From JAVBQB01 sp031549265 (lineage in GTDB: Bacteria > Bacillota > Clostridia > Oscillospirales > JAVBQB01), in contig JAVBQB010000002.1 of NCBI GenBank assembly GCA_031549265.1, forward strand, positions 806,001 to 870,000: a stretch of DNA of 64,000 nt, in the 5' to 3' direction. Position 1 is the stretch's first letter; each line of letters starts with the position of its first letter. The position numbers and the translations under genes were made by a program. This document shows positions 44,688-53,401 of the stretch, in pieces. The notes under the pieces were generated by a model that worked only from the letters and a program-made list of their open reading frames with translations, made no database searches and was not told the DNA's origin.

Positions 44688-46469
44688 TTATCTTTTCACT
44701 CTGCCGCCCTGACCACTGGGGCCGCCTCCGCGGAATCCCATGCCGGTATTTCCGCCCGTTCCCGCAGTTGCGCTCGACAGGAGATCACCCGCACTGTAAA
44801 CTTCATAGGCTTGGCCGGATACAATGTCGGGAGATGTCAACACGAGATATTTGCAGTCAATTGCCGGAGTAAAGGCAATCAGCGTCTCACCGTCTTTGCG
44901 CACCGATATCTCTTTGCCAGCGCCGGCATTCTCAACATATATGTAATTGCCGCCCGATATCGAACCGATGCCGGTTCCGCCGTATATGACCGTGCCGCCG
45001 GTCAGCGTGTATGTTCCGTCGCAGTCAATCGCGCCGTTGTCGGGCGAGGAGCTGATGAGCGCGACCGTTGTACCTCCGCTGATATTAATTGCTCCGTTGG
45101 AATCCAGGCCGTCGCCGCCCGCTGTGAAAGTGATATTTCCACCTGAGATATCAAGGGAGTGATTTCCCGACGCTGAAAATCTGTCCTGGCCGAACCGGCT
45201 GCCCGGGGTTGCGCCATCCGCACCGCCCGCCGCGTTGATAGCGTCATCGGTGCATACCAGATTAATGATCCCGTCACTGATCGTGATGTTGGCTGCTTCC
45301 AGCCCCTCGTAGGACTGAGATACCGTTATCGTTCCTCCGCTAACGTCGAGATTTTCGTCGGCGTGGACGCCGTCGTCACCGGTTTTGATGGCGAATTCGC
45401 CGCCGCCGATGTTGACGTTGCCGTTAGCGTGAACGCCGTCGTCCGCGCTGTCAATTGAAAAGCTGCCGCCGGTGACTGTGATGTCTGTGCCGGCCTTGAT
45501 CCCCTTGTGACTCTCCGCGTTGTCGGCGGTTGAGGCATTTTCCGCGCCGCCGCCTGCCACAATGTCAAATGTTCCGCCGGAAATCTGCAATGCCGTTTCA
45601 GCCTGTATACCGTCAGTTTCGGAACGAAGCGCGAAGCTGCCGCCTTCTATGATCACATATCCCTTCAAGGCGTCTTTGTCGTTGTTGGATTGTATGGCGT
45701 CTCCGCCTGAAACGACGGCAATGCTTCCGCCCGTCACAGTAACGGAGTCCCTGCCGCGGATTCCGTGATTTTTCGCGTCGACCGTTATTGTTCCTCTCAC
45801 AATTACCAGGTCGTCCTTGGTGCCGATTCCGTTGTTGAAGCCTGCATTCACTGTCAGGGAGCCCTCGCCGTTAATGCTTAAATCGGCGTCCGCGAACAAA
45901 GCGGCATTGGGTTCCTCGTTGGCTGTGTCGGCGTACTGAAAGCTGTCGCCGCCGTCGGTCAGGATATTGCTTGTGTGATCAGCCAGCGTGACAATCAGTT
46001 TGTCGCAGGATTTGGCGTAAATTGCGGCGCCAGTTTTATTTGTAATCTCAGCGCCGTTCAGCACAAGCTGGACATTGTCATTTTCTCCGGCGGCAATCAC
46101 AATCTGGCCGTCAGTCAGCTTGCCGCTGACGATATAGATCCCGGCGGCTGTTATGGTCATGACCCCGCCATCAACTGATGCGCCCATGCCATCAACAATT
46201 GCAGACGCGCCGTTCAGCGTGATTTTTGTACTGGTCGATTCGTCATAGCTGCTGTTTGTATCCTTTGCAGTGAGATCTGCGGATAAAGGCAGCGCGGCGG
46301 TCAACGGGTTGGCTGATGTGTCCGGCTGGGCAGATGCGTCCGCGTTGGCGTGGGATTGCTGTGCGGAGGGTGGGGAAGGAGCACTTGCCGGTGTGCCCGC
46401 CGAACAGGCGGCTAGTCCGGTTATTAAGATCAGTGACAATGTGATCGCGATGAGTTTATTCGATTTCAT
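44688..46469 (-). CDS. DUF4353-like carbohydrate-binding lipoprotein
   Basis: 593 residues with lipobox LAAC (acylated cysteine at residue 22) and a Ser/Ala/Pro-rich linker. The rest is the same beta-helix-like pattern as its neighbour, with repeated D-G-(V/I) turns such as SADDGVHANGNVNIGGGEF, TGDDGVHADENLDVSGG and AGGDGLDSNGAINISGG, some of which could bind calcium. It lacks SLH domains and is instead lipid-anchored. It ends in a Gly-rich tail. Twenty bases downstream of the DUF4956 gene; the pair of paralogues may cover membrane and wall layers of the same structure. Confidence 0.85.
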   Translation of the reverse strand: MKSNKLIAITLSLILITGLAACSAGTPASAPSPPSAQQSHANADASAQPDTSANPLTAALPLSADLTAKDTNSSYDESTSTKITLNGASAIVDGMGASVDGGVMTITAAGIYIVSGKLTDGQIVIAAGENDNVQLVLNGAEITNKTGAAIYAKSCDKLIVTLADHTSNILTDGGDSFQYADTANEEPNAALFADADLSINGEGSLTVNAGFNNGIGTKDDLVIVRGTITVDAKNHGIRGRDSVTVTGGSIAVVSGGDAIQSNNDKDALKGYVIIEGGSFALRSETDGIQAETALQISGGTFDIVAGGGAENASTADNAESHKGIKAGTDITVTGGSFSIDSADDGVHANGNVNIGGGEFAIKTGDDGVHADENLDVSGGTITVSQSYEGLEAANITISDGIINLVCTDDAINAAGGADGATPGSRFGQDRFSASGNHSLDISGGNITFTAGGDGLDSNGAINISGGTTVALISSSPDNGAIDCDGTYTLTGGTVIYGGTGIGSISGGNYIYVENAGAGKEISVRKDGETLIAFTPAIDCKYLVLTSPDIVSGQAYEVYSAGDLLSSATAGTGGNTGMGFRGGGPSGQGGRVKR

Positions 46470-46489
46470 TGGATTAACTCCCTTTCTGA

Positions 46490-47176
46490 TTAAAACTCGG
46501 AGCTCGGCGCCTCCAGCAGCAGCGTGATATTCAGGTTTCCGTTGCGGCAGCGCAGCTCGTCGATAAACGCCTTGTCACTTACGCCGTCTTTGGTTGTAAC
46601 GCGATAGTTGATCTCATACAAGCTGCCCAGGTTGACCGTTTTAACGCGCTGGAGTCTGGCTGACGTGGTATATTTTTGCAGCACGCCGTCAAACGCGCCC
46701 TCGTAATCTAAATTTTCCGGTATCGTAATTTTAAGCAGCTTTTCGGCGCTGGCTGACTTGCCGAACTTAAATACCTCCAGCAGAACCATCACGGCGCACA
46801 GCGCGACAGCCACAATCGCCGCGTAGAGGAGATAGCCCATGCCCGCGGCCAGCCCGACCGCCATCGAAAACAGCACGTAAGTGATGTCAATCGGGTCGCC
46901 TGGTGCGGAACGGAACCGGATGATTGAAAATGCACCGGCCAGACTGAATGCCCGCGCGATGTTGTTGCCTACCAGCATAATAATGATGGTCACGACCGCG
47001 GGAAGCATCACAAGTGTCAGCGCGAAGCCCCGTGAGGGAGACGCCGTTTTGTGTGTTTTCATGTATACGAAGGCAATAAGCAGCCCCAACCCGAAGGCCG
47101 TGCCCAGCGCCATCAGCAGGCCAGGCAGTGTGATTGCCGTTTCGGCTGCCGTTGCAGAAAAAATTGAGTCGAACAT
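46490..47176 (-). CDS. DUF4956 membrane protein
   Basis: 228 residues from ATG 47176, with AGGAGGAG upstream; the longer open frame upstream is antisense or overlapping shadow of the VTC gene. Four hydrophobic helices in the first 130 residues are followed by a soluble C-terminal domain (about 140-228). The conserved part is AFSLAGAFSIIRFRSAPGDP followed by DITYVLFSMAVGLAAGMGY, which is diagnostic for DUF4956. Family members are regularly encoded beside VTC-type polyphosphate polymerase genes and CotH or DUF4353 proteins. Function undetermined; possibly a membrane partner of the polymerase. Confidence 0.87.
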   Translation of the reverse strand: MFDSIFSATAAETAITLPGLLMALGTAFGLGLLIAFVYMKTHKTASPSRGFALTLVMLPAVVTIIIMLVGNNIARAFSLAGAFSIIRFRSAPGDPIDITYVLFSMAVGLAAGMGYLLYAAIVAVALCAVMVLLEVFKFGKSASAEKLLKITIPENLDYEGAFDGVLQKYTTSARLQRVKTVNLGSLYEINYRVTTKDGVSDKAFIDELRCRNGNLNITLLLEAPSSEF

Positions 47177-47202
47177 GAATAACTCCTCCTCGTATACTCT
47201 GT

Positions 47203-47988
47203 TTAGGCGGTTGCAAGTGCCGGGACAGCGACGGTTTCGCGCTCTTGATTCCCGAAGGCGGCTGCCGGTATTTGATGAGCCCGTTCGAGCTCTTGTGTAT
47301 ATACAGTACCGTATTTGGAAAAGCTCGTCGGGTAAATTTTGTGCTCCGAGAGCAGACGCGCAAACCACAGCGGAATGCTTTCGGACGATTTGACCTCCAT
47401 GAGCCACATGCCGTCGTCCAGCAGCATATCTCCGTAATCTCCTGCTTCCAAGAAAAGGTCGTACCGCCTCGAGCGGATATTCCGGTCGAATGAAACCCGC
47501 AGATCGTGTTCGCCGATGCCGAAATACGCACGCCGGTCATAAGCCAGATACAGCGATGGTACTAGCCTGTGCTGTTGCAGGATATACTCAATTTCGCGCA
47601 GAACCTGTGGATTCATACCCGGCTTCAATTCAGGGATTTCTCCGTTTGCGAGGAACGTATACGCGTCGGAAAGCTTCATGGCGCTGCGCCTCTTGTTGGT
47701 TAGTCCGCAGAATTTCTTTTTTATTTCCACGTACACCTTTGCGTCCGCATCCGGAGTGCCGTAAGAGCGAAGCCTGAGCTTTTCCTTGTAGTCGGGTTTT
47801 GCGAGAGAAGTACGGATCAGGTGGCTGTCTTCGGTGTCGTAGTAGATGTTGCTGATAGAATAAGTGTCATATTTTTTGTTGTATGCATCCGCTTCCATAA
47901 AATCTGAAAGCCTTTGCTTCAGTTTGAAAAATGTATCCGAGTCGATCATATATTTGTTCTCAAATCTGTTGAAGACCTCGATAGCCAT
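47203..47988 (-). CDS. VTC-type polyphosphate polymerase domain protein
   Basis: 261 residues, ATG 47988 with AAAGGAG upstream. The VTC tunnel fold is indicated by NRFENKYMID at 6-15, IYYDTEDSHLIRTSLAKPDYKEKLRLRSYG at about 48-78, VYVEIKKKF near 87-95, and MLLDDGMWLMEVKSSESIPLWF in the C-terminal part. These basic and acidic residues line the tunnel where yeast Vtc4 polymerises phosphate from ATP. Whether the bacterial protein makes polyphosphate or uses another triphosphate substrate is not known. First gene of a leftward run VTC > DUF4956 > DUF4353 lipoprotein > DUF4353-SLH. Confidence 0.88.
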   Translation of the reverse strand: MAIEVFNRFENKYMIDSDTFFKLKQRLSDFMEADAYNKKYDTYSISNIYYDTEDSHLIRTSLAKPDYKEKLRLRSYGTPDADAKVYVEIKKKFCGLTNKRRSAMKLSDAYTFLANGEIPELKPGMNPQVLREIEYILQQHRLVPSLYLAYDRRAYFGIGEHDLRVSFDRNIRSRRYDLFLEAGDYGDMLLDDGMWLMEVKSSESIPLWFARLLSEHKIYPTSFSKYGTVYTQELERAHQIPAAAFGNQERETVAVPALATA

Positions 47989-48083
47989 GCTGGTCAGCTC
48001 CTTTGTGCTTGTTATGACTCAGTATAAAGTTTTAATGAGACGGGAATATGAAAATGGCTGTCAGTGTTCGTGAAAAGGCAATG

Positions 48084-48108
48084 AAAAACCCCGCCGGTGA
48101 CGGCGGGG
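48084..48108 (-). terminator. Terminator of the response regulator-kinase operon
   Basis: GC-rich stem of eight pairs (CCCCGCCG, 48089-48096, with 48101-48108), GTGA loop, followed on the minus strand by TTTTT (complement of 48084-48088). It separates the two-component operon from the VTC operon. Confidence 0.9.
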
Positions 48109-48123
48109 CTTGTACAAACTAAT

Positions 48124-49536
48124 TTACTTTTTGAGTTCGAACCAGAAGGTGCTACCCTGACCGACAGTGCTGTCAGCGCCAAAGCGCGCGCCATGCAGTT
48201 CGAGGATGCCCTTGACAATCGAAAGGCCGAGACCTGTTCCTGCCTTTGGGCGGGAATGGGTTTTCGACTTGTAATACCGCTCCCATATCAGCGGAAGTTC
48301 CTCTTCCTCGATGCCGCCGCCGTGATCTGCAATCTCGACGCGGGACCAGCCGTTATTATTCTTTACCTTAACTGAAATCGTCCTGTCCTCACCCATATAG
48401 TTCATCGCGTTGCCAATCAGGTTATAGAGCACCTGCTCGATCTTGGGGCTGTCCGCGTAAACATATTGATCGGGCTCGATGAATGTGTCAAATTTGCAGC
48501 CTTCGTGTTCGAAAATCGGCTCAAAGCGCGAGATAACTTTTTTTACTGTGCTGCTCAGGTCTATGTTCTCCGATTCTAGCGTTTCGTTTCCCGCCTGCAA
48601 TGAGGAAAGTTCCAGTATGTCATTCACCAGTATGGTTAACCGCTCGGCTTCGTTGTGGATAACGCCCAGGTGTGCCTCGCGTTTTTGCTTATTGTCGCCG
48701 GATATGTCCCGGATCATTTCGGTATACGCCTGAATCATGGTGAGCGGCGTTCTCAAATCGTGCGAGATGTTGGCAATCAGCTCACGGCGCAGTCCCTCAA
48801 CCTTGGAGAGTTCGGCGGAGGCGTATGTCAGTGTATCGGCTAGCTCATCAAGCTCGGAACAGAAGCCCTTGTCAAAATTTCGGGGGAAAACGCCCGAAGC
48901 AAGCTCTTTGGCCTGCGATGTAATCGAGGCGACAGGCCGGGAAAACCTGCGTGTGATGAAAAACGCAATCAATAGGCTGAGACACAGCGCCACAATCGTG
49001 ACATACATAAGCTGAGTACGCAAAATATCGGTGGTTGCGTCAACCGGGTCGAGCCTCGCCTCAACGCACAGCAGCCCGTTTTGCAGCGCGGCGCCGCAGA
49101 CCAGCGCCCTCCCGCGAAAATCACCTTTGTCCACAGTAAAGCTGATCCGGCCGTTATCACTTTGCCCCAATCTGCTTGTAAAATCCGAAAAATAGTCGGG
49201 CAGAGGCCGGAAAAAACCCATTCTGTCTCCCGGCCTCAGCCGCTTGCCTGGACCGTGCTCGTCTGTCGAATAGAAGACATCGCCTTCTGAGTCGGTTAAG
49301 TAAATAAGTACGGAATTGTTATACGCCGTCTGATCCAAAATCGCTTCGAAATTCTCGTCATCCGAGCGTTCAATCAGTGCTTCCATGACTCTTTGAACAT
49401 CCTGCGTTTTCATGCCCTCATAAAAGCTTTGCAGAAATACAATTTGCATCAGCCACAGCGCCGAAAGAATAACGGCGGCGAACAGGATAAAGTAACCCCA
49501 AAGCTTGACTCCGAAAGAATTTTTAGTCAGTTTCAA
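48124..49536 (-). CDS. Sensor histidine kinase (HAMP type)
   Basis: 470 residues. Two membrane helices (about 10-35 and 170-195) enclose an extracytoplasmic sensor. They are followed by a HAMP linker (RRFSRPVASITSQAKELASG), the dimerisation and phosphoacceptor motif ISHDLRTPLTMIQAY, and the ATPase domain with NLIGNAMNYMGE (N box), IADHGGGIEEEE (G1) and GTGLGLSIVKGI (G2). It autophosphorylates on the histidine and passes the phosphate to the regulator encoded just upstream, whose gene overlaps by 14 bp. Input signal unknown; neighbouring genes suggest the cell envelope or phosphate. Confidence 0.94.
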   Translation of the reverse strand: MKLTKNSFGVKLWGYFILFAAVILSALWLMQIVFLQSFYEGMKTQDVQRVMEALIERSDDENFEAILDQTAYNNSVLIYLTDSEGDVFYSTDEHGPGKRLRPGDRMGFFRPLPDYFSDFTSRLGQSDNGRISFTVDKGDFRGRALVCGAALQNGLLCVEARLDPVDATTDILRTQLMYVTIVALCLSLLIAFFITRRFSRPVASITSQAKELASGVFPRNFDKGFCSELDELADTLTYASAELSKVEGLRRELIANISHDLRTPLTMIQAYTEMIRDISGDNKQKREAHLGVIHNEAERLTILVNDILELSSLQAGNETLESENIDLSSTVKKVISRFEPIFEHEGCKFDTFIEPDQYVYADSPKIEQVLYNLIGNAMNYMGEDRTISVKVKNNNGWSRVEIADHGGGIEEEELPLIWERYYKSKTHSRPKAGTGLGLSIVKGILELHGARFGADSTVGQGSTFWFELKK

Positions 49537-50203
49537 ACTTGTACCCCACTCCTCGCAGCGTCACGATGTAGTCGCGATATGGTCCGAGATTGTTGCGCAG
49601 CAGTTTAATCTGCGCATCCACTGTTCTGTCGTCGCCGAAATAATCATATCCCCACACCGCGTTGAGGAGCTTGTCCCTAGTCAGGGCAATGCCTTTATTT
49701 GTGGCAAGATAGACGAGCAGCTCATATTCTTTGGGGGTCACGTCGGTCTTTTGCCCGTCAACAAAGACATTGTGTCCCAGGGTGTCTATTTTGAGGCCTC
49801 CAAATATTAGCGAGCCGTCCGCATCGTTGTCGGAGGACTTCCGTTTGTTCCTCGACACTATGACGTTAATTCGCGCCATCAGTTCCTTGGGAGAAAACGG
49901 TTTGACGACATAATCCTCAACACCCATCTCAAAGCCAAACAGCTTGTCGTATTCCTCGCCGCGCGCTGACAGCATGAGCATGGGGATGTCTTTTGTCTTC
50001 CGAATTTCCTTGCAAGCCGAAAATCCGTCCAACCGGGGCATCATCGCGTCCATTATGATGATGTCGAAATCCTGTTCACGGCATTTGATAACAGCCTCCA
50101 TGCCGTCGCAGGCTTCCTCCGCATGATTCCCTTCAAATTCAACATATTCACGTATAACGGCGCGGATATTCTCCTCGTCGTCAACAATTAACACTTTTAT
50201 CAT
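49523..50203 (-). CDS. OmpR/PhoB-family response regulator
   Basis: 226 residues. The receiver domain has the acidic pair DDEE, the phosphorylation aspartate in IIIMDAMMPRLDG (residue about 52), the conserved Thr/Ser and Lys (VKPFSPKEL). Residues about 125-225 are a winged helix of OmpR type ending in DAQIKLLRNNLGPYRDYIVTLRGVGYKFE. First gene of the pair with the kinase. A TATAAT-like -10 box lies upstream (complement of 50266-50271). Target genes cannot be determined; the VTC operon directly downstream is the obvious candidate to test. Confidence 0.95.
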   Translation of the reverse strand: MIKVLIVDDEENIRAVIREYVEFEGNHAEEACDGMEAVIKCREQDFDIIIMDAMMPRLDGFSACKEIRKTKDIPMLMLSARGEEYDKLFGFEMGVEDYVVKPFSPKELMARINVIVSRNKRKSSDNDADGSLIFGGLKIDTLGHNVFVDGQKTDVTPKEYELLVYLATNKGIALTRDKLLNAVWGYDYFGDDRTVDAQIKLLRNNLGPYRDYIVTLRGVGYKFETD

Positions 50204-50641
50204 ATCATCACCGGCTTATCACGATTTAACAAACAGTGGTTTGGCGCGTTACTATTGATAGCTGCATTATAACATATATCCAATTTACAGCATATGGCCT
50301 CATTGTGTAAGCTGTGTGAACACACGGTAAAAGTTAATCTGCGAGTCAAATTTAAGTTCGGCTCGATTCACTGTTTTAATATTTACCGGTGATTTACGAT
50401 AGAGATTACAAATGGGTTATTTGCGAAAAGACCGGTTCCGAAATAAATTCTATCTCGGAACCGATCTTTTTGCTGTTATTATGGTGATCACTTGAATCCG
50501 GCTTCCCCTTTGCCTCCAATTCCATAAGAATGAATTTCGAATCCTTAGCTTCCGGAAAGCGCGGGGCGCTTGGGGACGATGCTCTTGGGCGAGAATAAAT
50601 GAGGTAGGTGCGGTAACTGCCGGAGGATGGCTGACGTCGGT
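50204..50641. other. Intergenic interval before the recombinase remnant
   Basis: About 440 bases. It contains the promoter region of the response regulator on the left and the hairpin at 50426-50470. Between the hairpin and the recombinase remnant no gene of convincing composition is present; an 83-codon leftward open frame (50406-50657) lacks a ribosome site and family motifs. Confidence 0.5.
50426..50470. terminator. Bidirectional terminator-like hairpin
   Basis: Arms 50426-50441 and 50455-50470 with a single mismatch (AAAAGACCGGTTCCGA type), flanked by short T or A runs on both sides. It could end the tRNA transcript on the minus strand. Confidence 0.65.
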
Positions 50642-50852
50642 TTAAGGATGAAATCACTCAAGGATGAAATTGCCGCGCTGCGCGAAACAAAGCCGCCTCA
50701 GGACTTCACCACTGCACAGATCACGGCATGGTTGGAAGCGCTAAAGGCGGAGCAGGACGAAAAGGCTATTCATTTGTTGATTGAGAGAGTGGACACAAAA
50801 GCTAAGACGGTCTTCAACATACAAAGTACATTAAAAACCGTCTTAGGTGAAT
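50642..50852 (+). pseudogene. C-terminal remnant of a serine recombinase (integration scar)
   Basis: The frame reads a helical, charged segment ([61 protein letters not shown]) that matches the C-terminal tail of large serine recombinases carried by integrative elements. No catalytic domain, zinc ribbon or upstream coding exists in the 430 bases before it, so the gene is a truncated scar. The frame continues straight into the tRNA-fMet gene (giving [14 protein letters not shown]), as happens when an element is integrated at the 3' end of a tRNA. Confidence 0.65.
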
Positions 50853-50929
<77 letters not shown>

Positions 50930-50949
50930 ATATAGATAAAGTGAAAAAA

Positions 50950-51038
50950 TGGTGCCGGAAACCGGGATCGAACCGGTACGACCCTTACGAGTCACGGGAT
51001 TTTAAGTCCCGGGCGTCTACCTGTTCCGCCACTCCGGC
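50950..51038 (-). tRNA. tRNA-Leu (UAA)
   Basis: 89 bases including encoded CCA, with the long variable arm of class II tRNAs. Anticodon UAA in the loop ACTTAAAAT, acceptor stem GCCGGAG paired to CTCCGGC-like end, T-loop GGTTCGATCCC. Twenty bases upstream of tRNA-fMet on the same strand. Confidence 0.96.
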
Positions 51039-51054
51039 CTACAGCTGCTTTGAC

Positions 51055-51083
51055 AGTATAGCACGGCGTATTGATCTTGTCAA
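51055..51083 (-). promoter_or_regulatory. Promoter of the tRNA-Leu/tRNA-fMet operon
   Basis: Minus-strand TTGACA (complement of 51078-51083) and TATACT (complement of 51055-51060), exactly 17 bases apart, 17 bases before tRNA-Leu. Near-consensus, as expected for stable RNA. Confidence 0.85.
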
Positions 51084-51155
51084 GTGTTGAATTGCTCTTT
51101 GTGAAAATATTTATTTCCGGAGAAGATTCGGAGTTAACATAATCGGAAATGAAAC

Positions 51156-51184
51156 TTGAAATTTCACTGATGAAATGTTATAAT
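51156..51184 (+). promoter_or_regulatory. Promoter of the gerS-like/alr genes
   Basis: TTGAAA (51156-51161) and TATAAT (51179-51184), spacing 17 bases, about 118 bases before the lipoprotein start. The long leader shows no riboswitch I recognise. Confidence 0.65.
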
Positions 51185-51301
51185 AATTCGCGATGCGGTC
51201 GACACGTTTTTTATTCAGAGCCCAAGGAATTGTGGGCAGGCTGTCATAAACTCAAAATCGCTCTAATACGTTTAATTGAATAAGCGTAAAGGAGCGAAAA
51301 A

Positions 51302-51955
51302 ATGAAAGTTGCTGCATGTTTACTGACGGTGGCGCTCTTGACTGCGTGTGCAGGCTGTTCGATGGGAGCGCAGCCCGATAGAGTACAGGAGATCGAGGAT
51401 ATCTTTCAAAGCGGAGGCTTGATCGCGCTTCGGGCGGATATCACGGCGGATCTCGGAGACAGGGTGTTTGTTGCAGGGCTCAGTCTGAGCGAAACGGACA
51501 TAGGAAGCTGCGAGATTACTGTTGAATCGCCTGCGGAAATCAGCGGAATAAAGGCGAGATTTCAAACTGACAGCAGTCAGCTGGTTTTTGATGACGTTGC
51601 ACTGGAGCTGGGGACTATGCCAAACACCGCGATTTCTCCGATCAATGCGCTGCCAATTATGCTGAGCGCGTGGCGGTCGGGATATCTGATCGAGCACGGA
51701 AGCGAAACTGTGGAAAACATACGCTGCATAGAGATGCTGTGGTCAGTATCGGCGGGAGCGGAGCAGCTCGAGGTTCGAACCTGGTTTGATGAAACAAACC
51801 TGAAGCCGGTCAAAACCGAAATCTCGACCGGAGGGCTTGTGATCATAACTTGTCTGACGCGTGACGTTTCAATCGGAAGCGGAACGACGTCCCCGGCGCC
51901 CGCAGAAACCGCGCCATCTGCCGCTCAGGGCAATGAAATGCCGCCGACGCAGTAA
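51302..51955 (+). CDS. LolA-fold lipoprotein, GerS-like
   Basis: 217 residues, ATG 51302 after AAAGGAG. Lipobox LTACAGC with the likely acylated cysteine at about 16-19. The body is all-beta like the LolA/LolB fold (repeated strands: ALRADITADLGDRVFVAGL, IKARFQTDSSQLVFDDV, QLEVRTWFDETNLKPVKTE). In Clostridioides difficile the lipoprotein GerS, needed for cortex-specific muramic-delta-lactam formation and spore germination, is encoded beside an alanine racemase exactly as here, so this is probably its functional relative. Sequence-level orthology cannot be verified without a search. Pro/Ala-rich tail. Confidence 0.65.
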   Translation: MKVAACLLTVALLTACAGCSMGAQPDRVQEIEDIFQSGGLIALRADITADLGDRVFVAGLSLSETDIGSCEITVESPAEISGIKARFQTDSSQLVFDDVALELGTMPNTAISPINALPIMLSAWRSGYLIEHGSETVENIRCIEMLWSVSAGAEQLEVRTWFDETNLKPVKTEISTGGLVIITCLTRDVSIGSGTTSPAPAETAPSAAQGNEMPPTQ

Positions 51956-52014
51956 GTATTTCATAATTTGTGACGCGTGATACTTGAATCCTCCATAACA
52001 GGAGATTTGCAAAC

Positions 52015-53175
52015 ATGAAAATTCGCACTTGGACCGAGGTCTCTTTGGACGACATCAGCCATAACTTCAATGAGATAAAAGCAGTAACCGGCTCCGCCTC
52101 AAAAATTATGGCTGTCGTCAAGGCGGATGCATACGGTCACGGCGCCCGCGAGGTGGGAATGCTGATGCAGTCCCTGGGAGCGGGGTTTCTCGGAGTCTCC
52201 AGCATTGACGAAGCGCTGGAGCTGCGCGGCAGCGGCGTGACGATGCCAATTCTCATTCTGGGATACACTGACCCCGGCCTGACTTCTATTTTAATTGACA
52301 ATGATCTGACGCAGACAGTTTACAGCATCGAGTTCGCCCGGAGATTCTCTGACGCGGCTCTCGCGATCCGTAAATGTCTCAGGATACATATTAAAGTTGA
52401 TACCGGAATGTCCAGGCTTGGCTTTTATGAGAACGGCGAGGGACTGTCAACCGCAGGCATTATTGAAGCGGCGAGCCTGGCGGGCCTGATTGCCGAGGGA
52501 ATCTTTTCGCATTTGGCCTTTTCGGACGATACCGAAGGGGGATTTACCGAACTTCAGTTGAAAAGATTCGATAATTGTCTGGGATTGCTGAAGAGAGCCG
52601 GAATTTCTTTTCGCGTCAGGCATTGCGCCAACAGCAGCGCGGTGTTAAACTATCATAGTTCGCAGTACGATCTTGTACGCCCCGGAATAATAATGTACGG
52701 AGTGTCAGGCGCAAAAACGAAATCTGATCTTGATCTGCGTCCGGCAATGTGCATGAAGTCGGTTGTCTCTCAGATAAAAACGGTGAGCAAAGGGGAGAAA
52801 ATCGGCTACAGCTGCACGTTTGAAGCCGAAAACGACATGGTTATCGGTGTCGTGCCCGCGGGCTATGCCGACGGTGTGCCATGGGCGCTGTCCAACGCGG
52901 GGATAGTCGGAATAGGCGGAGAAACCGCGCCGATTGTCGGCAGAGTTTGCATGGACATGTTTATGATCGACCTTTCGGCAGTTAAAAATGCCAGGGTTGG
53001 CGACGTTGTTACACTATTCGGAGGGCGGGACCAGAGGCTCAGCGCGGAGAGCGTTGCCGAGCGAGCGGGTACAATTCCCTACGAAATACTTTGCCGCATT
53101 TCGAGAAGAGTGCCGAGGATATACTACTCAAGCGGAGAAATAATAAAGACAGTAAACTACCTGAACGGAGTGTGA
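52015..53175 (+). CDS. alr: Alanine racemase
   Basis: 386 residues, ATG 52015 with AGGAG upstream. The PLP-binding lysine is K36 in VVKADAYGHGA; the substrate-side catalytic tyrosine is in EKIGYSCTFEAE near residue 267; the C-terminal cofactor-closing segment is VGRVCMDMFMIDLS. It interconverts L- and D-alanine in the cytoplasm for peptidoglycan and, in spore formers, for germination control. It follows a germination-lipoprotein-like gene and precedes a MazF-like gene, an arrangement widespread in Firmicutes. Confidence 0.95.
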   Translation: MKIRTWTEVSLDDISHNFNEIKAVTGSASKIMAVVKADAYGHGAREVGMLMQSLGAGFLGVSSIDEALELRGSGVTMPILILGYTDPGLTSILIDNDLTQTVYSIEFARRFSDAALAIRKCLRIHIKVDTGMSRLGFYENGEGLSTAGIIEAASLAGLIAEGIFSHLAFSDDTEGGFTELQLKRFDNCLGLLKRAGISFRVRHCANSSAVLNYHSSQYDLVRPGIIMYGVSGAKTKSDLDLRPAMCMKSVVSQIKTVSKGEKIGYSCTFEAENDMVIGVVPAGYADGVPWALSNAGIVGIGGETAPIVGRVCMDMFMIDLSAVKNARVGDVVTLFGGRDQRLSAESVAERAGTIPYEILCRISRRVPRIYYSSGEIIKTVNYLNGV

Positions 53176-53248
53176 CATACGGAGAGCGTATACCGGCTGA
53201 CCTTAAAGCAAAATTTGGCATATGCTGTTACTAGGAGGCATAAGCCGG

Positions 53249-53356
53249 ATGTTCAATGCTTCGCCCAGGCAGCTTTGGTATATAATGGAAAATTTGTTTT
53301 CTATGATTAAACTTGCGCGTCTTGTGGAAAAATTAGAATACCGCGTTACATATTGA
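53249..53356 (+). CDS. Possible 35-residue small ORF before mazF
   Basis: ATG 53249 follows AGGAGG (53233-53238) by ten bases and gives 35 codons (LARLVEKLEYRVTY end). It occupies the place where the EndoAI/MazE antitoxin gene is usually found, but it shows no resemblance to that ribbon-helix-helix protein. A TATAAT sits inside it (53281-53286), which argues that the region may be promoter rather than coding. Low confidence. Confidence 0.25.
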   Translation: MFNASPRQLWYIMENLFSMIKLARLVEKLEYRVTY

Positions 53357-53401
53357 CCAGCGCTAGCGGTGTGTTATGCGGATTCTGACATCCGGCGGAG
53401 C

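Noticed and set aside
42300..46400. Direct repeats within the two DUF4353-like genes considered as a tandem DNA repeat or CRISPR
   Set aside because: They are degenerate coding repeats of beta-helix turns, of varying length and sequence, with no identical spacers or direct repeats.
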